Position numbers and translations under genes: made by a program
In this document: one piece after another, positions 15,689 to 23,061 of the stretch
Layout of the letters: each line of letters begins with the position of its first letter
Position numbering within the stretch: the stretch's first letter is position 1
Origin: Phycisphaerales bacterium
Lineage (GTDB): Bacteria; Planctomycetota; Phycisphaerae; Phycisphaerales; SM1A02
Assembly: GCA_009691915.1 (NCBI GenBank)
Contig: SIAD01000016.1
Coordinates: 1-41,337 of the forward strand
DNA: 41,337 nt
Direction of reading: 5' to 3'
The notes under the pieces: model-generated
Database searches by the model: none
What the model was told of the DNA's origin: nothing
What the model saw: the letters and a program-made list of their open reading frames with translations, nothing else

Positions 15689-17626
15689 TCAATCCAGTTT
15701 GCGGCCTGCAAACGCGCTTCCCGAGCCGAACTGGGGGATGCCGTTGGTCGACGCGGGACGACCGGTGCCACGCGCGGCCATCACTGGTGTCCGTTCGGGG
15801 ATCGAGTAACTCGAGTTGGTGAAACTATCGGCCTGCGCCAGAACGCTGTCGGCGCACGCCCTGGCGGTTGCATCCAAGTTCCACCGGAGACCGCGGGTCG
15901 CCTCGTCAATCGTCGCAAAGGCGATTCCGCAGAGGTGATCTACGACTGCAGTCTCGTGGGAAAGCGCTCCGCCGGTGAGCCCGGCGCGCAGCCGTGCGTC
16001 AGACTTTGAGAGCGAGCAGGCGACCGCGTGGATCCAGATCGCGCATGTGGAGAGGCGAGCCTGGATGAACTGATCACTCACCAGCTTCTCCTCGTGCTCC
16101 TTGAACATCATCTTGACATTGTACGAATGGTCACGGATGCGGAACATGAGTTCCTGCGCGTGTCGTTGGAGCCTCGGGTGAATCCGGTCGAACTTCGGCA
16201 CCGGCCGGCGCATCCCGAGGAAGAGTTCGCCGCCGATACGAGCGGCCGCACCCAGCTGCCGGAACGGCTTCGCGCGCAGTGCCATCATCCACTCGCCCAA
16301 CTGCTTCGAGCCGTAGGCAAAAATGAACGAATGCATCACCTCGTTGGCTCCCTCGACGATCGTATTGATGCGTGAATCGCGCCAGATGCGCTCAATACTG
16401 TTCTCCGTCATGTAGGACTCGCCACCCATCACCTGCATAGCGTCATCCACCGTGCGCCAGCCGTAATCACTGCAGAACACCTTGCACATCGCGGTCTCGA
16501 GCATGATGTCCTCGTCGCCGCGGTCGAGGAATCCAGTCGTCATGTAGAGCATCGCGTCCATGGCGTAGACACAGGCGGCGCTGCGCGCCAACCGCTCCTT
16601 CACGAGATCGAATTCGCCAAGCGGGCGGTCGAACTGGTGGCGGTACTTCGCCCACTTCATCGCCTGTTCGAAGGCAAACTCCGCGCCCCCGAGCATTCCC
16701 GCCGAGAGCGTGCAGCGGCCGTAATTGAGGCAGGTGAGCGCGACACTGAGCCCACGACCTTCCTTCGCCAGGAGGTTGGCCTTGGGAACGCGCACATTGG
16801 TGAAGCGGATGCGCGCCTGCCAGGTTCCACGGATGCCGCACTTCGAGCGGTTGCGGCTGAAAATCTCGATCCCTTCCATGTCCGGAGTGCAGATCAGTGC
16901 GGTGACCCCGTCCTTCGTCGCGCCGGTCCTGGGATCCGTGACCTGCTGTTTCGACATCACCGTGAAGAGTCCACTGAGTGCTGCCGAAGTCGCCCACTTC
17001 TTCTCGCCATTGAGGATGTAGTGCGTGCCGTCCTCGCTGATCACGCAGCGCGTCTCCTGGCCGCCAGCATCGCACCCGACATTCGGCTCGCTGAGGCAGA
17101 AGGCACTCAGAGTGTCCTTGGCCAGCCGCGGGAGGAAGCGGGCCTTCTGGTCGGGAGTCCCGAAGAGCATGATCGCGCGGCAGCCGATCGACTGATGCGC
17201 CGAAACGAGAACCGCGGTCGACCCGCAGGTGCGCCCGATGCGCACAAGCACGCGGTTGTAGCTGGTGATTCCGAATCCTCCACCGCCGAACTCAGCAGCG
17301 ATCGTCATGCCAAGGACACCCAATTCGAAGAGGCGGCGGATCACCCAGTCGGGGATGTGCTGTTCCTGATCGATCAGGTGCGCCGGGTGTTCGCTCTGGA
17401 GATACGCGTCGAGCGCTGTCAGGAGTTCGTCGCAACGGCGCGTCTCCTCGGCGGCGATCGTCGGGTACGGAAAGAGGAGATCCTCACGGAAGTGCCCCCA
17501 GAAGACATTCTTGATGACCCCCATCGTGGCGGGATCGGGCCCGAGCATCTCCTGAGCAGCCTCGATCTGCTTGCGGTCCTTCGCGGAGATGTTTTTGAGT
17601 TTGTCGGCGAGGTTGGTGGTGCTCAT
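15689..17626 (-). CDS. Long acyl-CoA dehydrogenase (about 645 aa)
   Basis: An FAD-dependent acyl-CoA dehydrogenase, longer than the usual 380-400 aa and like the very-long-chain (ACADVL-type) enzymes in having a C-terminal extension. Landmarks: GVLGMTIAAEFGGGGFGITS, AFCLSEPNVGCDAGG and LNGEKKWATSAALSG (FAD and substrate loops), RHQFDRPLGEFDLVKERLAR, and the catalytic glutamate E425 in IVEGANEVMHSF. The last 200 residues are a helical extension ending in a flexible tail (FGSGSAFAGRKLD). I start at MSTTNLADKL (17626). Context fits oxidation of acyl-CoA from branched-chain or fatty acids; chain length cannot be assigned. Confidence 0.87.
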   Translation of the reverse strand: MSTTNLADKLKNISAKDRKQIEAAQEMLGPDPATMGVIKNVFWGHFREDLLFPYPTIAAEETRRCDELLTALDAYLQSEHPAHLIDQEQHIPDWVIRRLFELGVLGMTIAAEFGGGGFGITSYNRVLVRIGRTCGSTAVLVSAHQSIGCRAIMLFGTPDQKARFLPRLAKDTLSAFCLSEPNVGCDAGGQETRCVISEDGTHYILNGEKKWATSAALSGLFTVMSKQQVTDPRTGATKDGVTALICTPDMEGIEIFSRNRSKCGIRGTWQARIRFTNVRVPKANLLAKEGRGLSVALTCLNYGRCTLSAGMLGGAEFAFEQAMKWAKYRHQFDRPLGEFDLVKERLARSAACVYAMDAMLYMTTGFLDRGDEDIMLETAMCKVFCSDYGWRTVDDAMQVMGGESYMTENSIERIWRDSRINTIVEGANEVMHSFIFAYGSKQLGEWMMALRAKPFRQLGAAARIGGELFLGMRRPVPKFDRIHPRLQRHAQELMFRIRDHSYNVKMMFKEHEEKLVSDQFIQARLSTCAIWIHAVACSLSKSDARLRAGLTGGALSHETAVVDHLCGIAFATIDEATRGLRWNLDATARACADSVLAQADSFTNSSYSIPERTPVMAARGTGRPASTNGIPQFGSGSAFAGRKLD

Positions 17627-17701
17627 GGGAGGACTACAACAATAGTCCAAGTGACCACCCGAAGGTAGGGGCTCGAAGGGCGGCCGAGGCGTCGAGGGCG
17701 C

Positions 17702-18574
17702 TCACGCCTTGGGCGCGAGAAACTGCGCCAGTTTGGCGCGCGCCTGCGGTGTGTGGCGAAGGGCGATCAACGAGCGGCGTTCCTCGGCAACGGCGCGGGA
17801 AAACCCCGAGGCGATCCCAGCCTCGACGCAGCGGAAGACCGCGTTCGCGGCGTCCGATGCCGGAACCGCAGCGCGGGCGTTAGCGAGTGCCGCAGTGACC
17901 CTTGGCGCGTCCTGAGGACCAATCGACTTCGGCGTGCGCCGTCCATGGTCGCGCGGATGAGCGACGAGCCATGTGAGCGCGGCGTGGATGGGATCGTTGC
18001 CAGCAGCAACTGTGGCATCGAAGAGCCCCTGAGGAACGGTCGTGACCGGATTCGTCTCACCGGTCGCAGTCTGGACGATCGCCGTCGTCGGATCAACCCG
18101 TGCCGGATACATGACCGTACCTCCCCAGCCTGGGCAGATGCCGAGTCCGCACTCGGGAAGGCCGATGCGCCATGGCTTGTCGGAGGGCGAGGGCACCACA
18201 CCGATGATCGCGTCACAGTGCATCGCGATCTCCAGCCCGCCGCCCAAGGCGGCGCGGTGAACGATCGCCGCGGTGGGGCAGGGGAGCATGTGGAACATCG
18301 CGAACGCGTCCGCCCCGCGGCGAAGGTAGGCATCGAGCGCGCGGTCATCGAGCGCGTCGATCTCCGCGAGGTCCGCTCCCGCGACGAACACCCGTTCGCT
18401 CACTGAACGGAGAATGACACCCTGAGGAGCACTCGCCGCAAGGGCGTCGAGCGTCATGGCGATCTCGTCTATCAGCCATCCATCGAGAACGACAACGCCG
18501 CCGCGAGGTTTGATGGGGTTGGGGGTGAGCGACACGATGGCTGTGCCGCACGGGGCGTGTTCAACGGGAAGCAT
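17702..18574 (-). CDS. Enoyl-CoA hydratase/isomerase family protein (with both Glu)
   Basis: A 290-aa crotonase. The oxyanion-hole motifs are VFVAGADLAEIDAL and HRAALGGGLEIAMHCD; the two catalytic glutamates of true hydratases are retained (the Glu in GGGLEIAM, and GLPECGLGICPGWGGT). It resembles the N-terminal part of FadB-type proteins more than LiuC. The start overlaps the upstream crotonase gene by 14 nt. It is the best candidate in the cluster for an actual enoyl-CoA hydratase. Confidence 0.82.
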   Translation of the reverse strand: MLPVEHAPCGTAIVSLTPNPIKPRGGVVVLDGWLIDEIAMTLDALAASAPQGVILRSVSERVFVAGADLAEIDALDDRALDAYLRRGADAFAMFHMLPCPTAAIVHRAALGGGLEIAMHCDAIIGVVPSPSDKPWRIGLPECGLGICPGWGGTVMYPARVDPTTAIVQTATGETNPVTTVPQGLFDATVAAGNDPIHAALTWLVAHPRDHGRRTPKSIGPQDAPRVTAALANARAAVPASDAANAVFRCVEAGIASGFSRAVAEERRSLIALRHTPQARAKLAQFLAPKA

Positions 18575-19358
18575 GGCGGGGATCCTTGTGGCCTTCGGAA
18601 GCAGCCAGATGCTGGGCGATGCGAGCCTGGGCCTCGCTGCCAGCCATCACGCGCGCGCTCAGTTCGGCGGCCTCGGCGGCGACGCGCTCATCAAGCGATC
18701 CGTCGAGGTCATTCAGGAATCGCTTGGTGCATGCGAACGCGGTCGGGCCACCGCCGATGACCCCCGCAGCGATCTCATCGACTGTGGCATTGAGTCGCTC
18801 GCGCGCAACGCAGCGGGTGGTGAGGCCGCGTGCGAACGCCTCGGCGCCTGACATCGTTCCCCCCATGAGGAGCATGGCCCGGGCAGGCCCGGCGCCGATC
18901 TTTCGGACAAGCCACGGTGCGACGACGGCTGGGCAGATGCCGAGGTCAACTTCCGGATACCCGAGCTTCGCCTCGGGATGGGTGACGGCCAAGTCGCAGA
19001 CGATGACGAGACCACATCCGCCGCCGATGGCTGCTCCCTGGACGCTGGCAATCGTCGGGATGGAAAGCCGCCTCAGTTCCAGCAGCGCGTGCGAGAGTTC
19101 CCGAAGCATCCCTCCCATCGCCACGGGATCATGGGCCACAGCCTTGAGGTCCATTCCCGCACAGAAGCATGCGCCCTCTCCTTCGAGCACGAGGAGCCGC
19201 GCGTCTCCGGGGGACTTCGCGGCGCGCTCGGACACTTCCTCGATGGCCCCGCGCAGCGCCACGATCATTTCGAGACTGATCGCATTGCGCACGGCGGGTC
19301 GCGCCAGCGAGATCGTCGCGCGTCCATCTGCGAAGTAGAGCCGAACCAGGTCCGCCAT
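18561..19358 (-). CDS. Crotonase, methylglutaconyl-CoA hydratase-like
   Basis: A 265-aa crotonase. CFCAGMDLKAVAHD and GAAIGGGCGLVIVCDLAVTH form the oxyanion hole, and LGYPEVDLGICPAVVAPWLV keeps the second glutamate. The first catalytic glutamate is replaced by Gly (GGGCGLV). GGxxGLV together with PAVVAPWLVRKIG resembles LiuC-type 3-methylglutaconyl-CoA hydratases of leucine breakdown, which fits the leucine dehydrogenase nearby. I start at MADLVRLYFADG (19358); an ATG at 19391 overlapping the upstream stop as TGATG is an alternative that would suggest coupled translation. Confidence 0.8.
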   Translation of the reverse strand: MADLVRLYFADGRATISLARPAVRNAISLEMIVALRGAIEEVSERAAKSPGDARLLVLEGEGACFCAGMDLKAVAHDPVAMGGMLRELSHALLELRRLSIPTIASVQGAAIGGGCGLVIVCDLAVTHPEAKLGYPEVDLGICPAVVAPWLVRKIGAGPARAMLLMGGTMSGAEAFARGLTTRCVARERLNATVDEIAAGVIGGGPTAFACTKRFLNDLDGSLDERVAAEAAELSARVMAGSEAQARIAQHLAASEGHKDPRHASR

Positions 19359-19390
19359 CGACGCAAGGTAGTCGCCCTGCAGACTCCCCA

Positions 19391-20182
19391 TCAGTACAGC
19401 GGTTCCCCACACTCCGGACAGCGGGCGCTCCACAGATTCCCGTCGACTTGATGGCCGCACCGTGGGCAGCGTCCTCGTGCGCGAAGGCGACGCCGCCGCA
19501 GGGTGCGCGCGACTTGGGCGAGCGCCGCGCCGACCCAGACGAGCCAGATCCCCGCCGCTCCAGCGCCATAGATGATTGGCCACTCTACGAGCGCATTGAA
19601 GAGCAGTGACCCGAGTCGTAGGGGGCCGCGGGCCCGCCCATCATCGGCGCGATTCATCGCCGAGAGCACCAAGGAACGATCGACCTCTGCGCGCGGCCGC
19701 ATGCATCGCTCCACGATCGAGGCGACGACGGCGCGGTCCCGACCAGAGCCATCCGAGGCCGCTCCATCGAAGCGTGTGATGGAGAGTGTCGCGGAGGCCA
19801 GAAGTTCGTGCGACACGCTCGGCCATCCCCAGGCCATCGACTGCACCGAGAGTGAAAACTCACCGTAGGGGCGCGCCTGCTCCCACCCGACCATACGAAG
19901 AGGCGAGTCGAGAGCGAATCCGTCGAGCTGCCCGCGATCGTCGACAAACAGCCGCCCCGAGATCGTCATGATCGGAGTCGATCGCACCACCAGCCAGTCT
20001 GTGGCGAGTGCGCCGGGAATTCCTGCAACGAGCGAGAGCAACAGGTTCCACGCCATCGCCCTGGTCCACGGATTGCGCTCTGTGCGCGCCGAGTGGTAGT
20101 CGATCCGGCGAAGCGATCTGCTCACCGCACGAAAGGGATTCAATGGCCGTCTCCATTCCTTCGTCGCGCCGTCACCGCGCAT
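19391..20182 (-). CDS. Membrane protein with C-terminal zinc ribbon
   Basis: A 263-aa protein. An N-terminal basic stretch is followed by a membrane helix (NLLLSLVAGIPGALATDWLV), a non-membrane region, a second hydrophobic pair (IIYGAGAAGIWLVWVGAAL), and a C-terminal zinc ribbon RCPRCGHQVDGN...RCPECGEPLY with two CxxC knuckles. Such helix-plus-terminal-ribbon proteins recur in planctomycete genomes without known function. It overlaps the upstream crotonase by 11 nt and may overlap the downstream one by 1 nt, so it sits inside the acyl-CoA operon, but nothing ties it to that pathway. Confidence 0.65.
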   Translation of the reverse strand: MRGDGATKEWRRPLNPFRAVSRSLRRIDYHSARTERNPWTRAMAWNLLLSLVAGIPGALATDWLVVRSTPIMTISGRLFVDDRGQLDGFALDSPLRMVGWEQARPYGEFSLSVQSMAWGWPSVSHELLASATLSITRFDGAASDGSGRDRAVVASIVERCMRPRAEVDRSLVLSAMNRADDGRARGPLRLGSLLFNALVEWPIIYGAGAAGIWLVWVGAALAQVARTLRRRRLRARGRCPRCGHQVDGNLWSARCPECGEPLY

Positions 20183-20969
20183 CCTTCCGGAGTGCCCAGA
20201 AGTCAGCCAGCAGGGCGCGAGACTCTTCAGAGTCACATAGATCCGCACTCGCTTTGGTCGCGGCTTGACTCTGCGTGCTGAGCGCGCCATCACCCCCAGT
20301 GCCATCGACGCGATTGAGCCATCGCTTGGTCTCTCGGAGCGCGCAGGGACCCTTGGAAGCGAGGTCGTCCGTCACCGCGCCGACGAGCCGAACAAGTGCG
20401 TCGCCATCAGGCGCGATCTGGTGGACGAGCCCGAGCGCCAGCGCGCGGCGGGCATCGACGATCTCCCCGGAAATTGCCAGCAGCCGCGCGGCCCCCGCTC
20501 CCGCCGACGCGACGAGGGTCGGCAGGCTCACGGCGGGAGAGATCCCGATGCGATGCGTCGGGTACCCGAACGACGCCTGCTCCGATGCACACACAATGTC
20601 ACAACTGGCGACGAGCGCGCATCCGCCGGCGAGCGCCGCCCCCTGCACGCGCGCGACGACGATCGCGTCGAGGCTGCGCAGCGCGGCGATGAGGCCGCCG
20701 AGCCGAATGACGAATCCACCGAGTGCCCTCGGGCTGGCAACGGCTTCGGAGAGGTCGAACCCCGCGCAGAATGCACTTCCCGCTGCCGCTATCACAACGA
20801 CATGGATCTCCCCCCGTTGAGCAGCCTGCTGCGCTAGAGCGACGGCACCTTCCAGGGCGTCAAACATCTCCGTGGAGAGCGCGTTTCGTGTCTCGGGCCG
20901 CGCGAGTGTGATCGTGAGAATGCTCCCCACGATCTCTCTAGTGATGCATGGCGGACTGGCTTTGTTCAT
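20172..20969 (-). CDS. Crotonase-fold protein lacking both catalytic glutamates
   Basis: A 265-aa crotonase heading the long minus-strand block. AFCAGFDLSEAVASP and GAALAGGCALVASCDIV give the acyl-CoA oxyanion-hole signature. At the two positions where enoyl-CoA hydratases carry glutamate it has Ala (GGCALVAS) and Thr/His (FGYPTHRIGISPAV), so simple hydration is doubtful; isomerase, hydrolase or other crotonase chemistry is possible. It is divergent from the plus-strand mutase-family gene, with 47 nt between the two starts, so that gap should hold both promoters. I found no clear -35/-10 pair in it. Confidence 0.8.
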   Translation of the reverse strand: MNKASPPCITREIVGSILTITLARPETRNALSTEMFDALEGAVALAQQAAQRGEIHVVVIAAAGSAFCAGFDLSEAVASPRALGGFVIRLGGLIAALRSLDAIVVARVQGAALAGGCALVASCDIVCASEQASFGYPTHRIGISPAVSLPTLVASAGAGAARLLAISGEIVDARRALALGLVHQIAPDGDALVRLVGAVTDDLASKGPCALRETKRWLNRVDGTGGDGALSTQSQAATKASADLCDSEESRALLADFWALRKDAR

Positions 20970-21016
20970 CGCCCCATTGTCCCTGCTCAGAGAGAGTCGG
21001 GGAGGGTATTGTCCTC

Positions 21017-21619
21017 GTGAATCCGATGACCCTAGAGAGCAAGCAGATCTGGATTGTCCGACACGCCCAGACCCAGTGGAGCGCCGATGGTCGGCACACT
21101 GGACGGACCGATATCAAACTGACGGCCGAGGGGGAGGCCAAGGCTGAGCAACTCCGACCGCTTCTTGCCCGAGCGGAGTTCAGTCTCGTGCTGTCGAGCC
21201 CGTCATCACGAAGCATCGAGACGGCACGCCGTGCCGGGCTCAGCGCTGCCGTCCAGTGTGACGATGATCTTCTCGAGTGGGACTACGGCTCCTATGAAGG
21301 TCGGCGCAGCGACGAGATCACGCGTGAACGGCCAGGATGGGATCTCTGGCGAGACGGCTGTCCCGGCGGCGAGCCGATCGAGGCGGTGGCGCGTCGAGCC
21401 AGCCGCGTCCTCGGCCGCTGCATGACGACGACGGGACGCGCGCTGCTCTTCTCGCATGGGCACTTCTCGCGCATGCTCGCGGCGTGCTGGCTGCAGCTGC
21501 CCGCGTCGCGCGGCCGCAGCTTCGGACTCAAGGCGGGATCCATCAGCATCCTAGGATTTGAACATGGGAACCCGGTGATCTGGCAGTGGGATCGTGTCGA
21601 TGGGCTGGAGGACCACTGA
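21017..21619 (+). CDS. Phosphoglycerate-mutase-family (histidine phosphatase) protein
   Basis: A 200-aa histidine phosphatase. The phospho-acceptor motif is IWIVRHAQTQW near the N-terminus; LVLSSPSSRSIETAR, LLEWDYGSYEG and ALLFSHGHFSRML (second catalytic His) follow in the usual order. The family covers cofactor-dependent mutases, fructose-bisphosphatase-like and alpha-ribazole phosphatases; the short length favours a phosphatase. The GTG at 21017 is chosen because GGAGGG lies 10 nt upstream; the ATG at 21026 is the alternative. Its stop overlaps the mgtE start as TGATG. Confidence 0.82.
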   Translation: MNPMTLESKQIWIVRHAQTQWSADGRHTGRTDIKLTAEGEAKAEQLRPLLARAEFSLVLSSPSSRSIETARRAGLSAAVQCDDDLLEWDYGSYEGRRSDEITRERPGWDLWRDGCPGGEPIEAVARRASRVLGRCMTTTGRALLFSHGHFSRMLAACWLQLPASRGRSFGLKAGSISILGFEHGNPVIWQWDRVDGLEDH

Positions 21620-23061
21620 TGACGCCACACTCCCACACCTCCGGGCCGAACTCCGATGAGCGACCCCGTATCGAGGATGCGATCGAGGATCCGCGCGTGG
21701 ATTCCGTGCAGGACGCACGGGTGGACGAACTCATCGAGGAGGACGCGGCGGCCCGGGCGATCGCCCAAGCAGTCGAACAGCAGGAGCCTGCAGATGCGGC
21801 CGACACCCTCGAGAGCCTCCCCGGCGAGGAGGCGGCCGAAGTCGTCAGTGAGATGGACATCGATGCGGCCGCCGACGCGTTGAGTCACATGGCCACACCG
21901 CTGGCGGTCAGCGTTATCGAAGACCTCATTGACGACGATCCGGAGTATGCGGGGCGGCTGCTCGACGAGATGCCTCCCGACGACGCGACCGACCTTCTGC
22001 AGATGATGCCGTCGCATGACCGCGACCGGCTGCTCTCGCTGATGGGAGCCGGGTCCGCGCACCGCCTGAGAGAACTCATGGTCTATCCGCGCGAGAGTGC
22101 CGGAGGAATGATGACGACTCAGTACCTTTCGGTGCGGGAGCATGAGACGGTCGCCGAGGCCATCGAGCACATCCGTCGAGGCGAACCGATCGAGAGCGCG
22201 CAGCAGGCGTTTGTCACCGACCGCAAGGGTCGGCTCAAAGGCGCGATCGGACTCCGCAAGCTTCTCGTCTCTCGCGGCGGCGAGCTCATCGGCGATATCT
22301 GCGAGCGACGCGTTGACGCGGTGAGCCCCACGCTTGACCGAGAATTGCTGGCGCGTGAGTTCGAACGCTACGACTACCTGGAGCTCCCCATCGTCGATGC
22401 CGATCAGCGGCTGCTGGGCGTGGTGACCGTCGATGATGTGATCGACATCATTCGCGCCGAGGGGACGGAAGACGCGCAGCGGATGGTGGGAGCGGGAAAG
22501 GAAGAGGGAGTCCTCTCAACGGTGAGACAGAAACTGCGCGGACGGTTCCCGTGGCTGGTGGTCAATCTCTTCACCAGCGCGATCGCGGGATTCGTGGTGA
22601 TGCAGTTCGAGGGGATAATCACCGAGATCGCTCTCCTCGCCGCGCTCATGCCCATCATCGCCAACCAGTCGGGCAATGCGGGTCAGCAGTCGCTTGCGGT
22701 CACGCTGCGCGGGATCGTCCTCGACCAGATCCAGGACAAGCGCGTCTTGATGCATGTCCGTCGGGAGATGGCCGTCGGATTCCTCAACGGCATCATCTGC
22801 GGCCTGCTCGTCGGTCTGGTGGTTGGAATCGCCAAGGCGCTCACCGATGGGCAGTGGCACCTCGGTGTCGTTGTGGGAATCAGCATGGTCGCAACGCTGA
22901 CGATCGGATGCGCCACCGGCTCGGCGATGCCCCTCATCGTGCGGCGACTGGGCCATGATCCCGCGACCGCCTCGACGATCTTCCTGACCATGGTCACCGA
23001 CAGCATGAGCTTTTTCGTGTTCCTCGGGCTCGCAAGTCTGTTCGCACAATGGATCCATTAG
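21619..23061 (+). CDS. mgtE: MgtE-type magnesium transporter
   Basis: A 480-aa magnesium channel/transporter. The acidic N-terminal domain (helical MgtE_N, about residues 30-130: AADTLESLPGEEAAEVVSEM) is followed by paired CBS domains (about 135-260, ending LLGVVTVDDVIDIIRAEG) and five membrane helices. The pore aspartate lies in the last helix, MVTDSMSFFVFLGLASLF (D461). All parts are present and length is near the usual 450. The start overlaps the upstream stop (TGATG) and the 3' end overlaps the phosphatase gene by 13 nt, so three genes form one unit. Magnesium gating by the cytoplasmic domains is known for the family. Confidence 0.92.
   Translation: MTPHSHTSGPNSDERPRIEDAIEDPRVDSVQDARVDELIEEDAAARAIAQAVEQQEPADAADTLESLPGEEAAEVVSEMDIDAAADALSHMATPLAVSVIEDLIDDDPEYAGRLLDEMPPDDATDLLQMMPSHDRDRLLSLMGAGSAHRLRELMVYPRESAGGMMTTQYLSVREHETVAEAIEHIRRGEPIESAQQAFVTDRKGRLKGAIGLRKLLVSRGGELIGDICERRVDAVSPTLDRELLAREFERYDYLELPIVDADQRLLGVVTVDDVIDIIRAEGTEDAQRMVGAGKEEGVLSTVRQKLRGRFPWLVVNLFTSAIAGFVVMQFEGIITEIALLAALMPIIANQSGNAGQQSLAVTLRGIVLDQIQDKRVLMHVRREMAVGFLNGIICGLLVGLVVGIAKALTDGQWHLGVVVGISMVATLTIGCATGSAMPLIVRRLGHDPATASTIFLTMVTDSMSFFVFLGLASLFAQWIH

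Noticed and set aside
20970-21016. Promoter pair between the divergent crotonase and mutase-family genes
   Set aside because: A promoter must exist nearby, but no -35/-10 boxes with acceptable spacing could be found on either strand.
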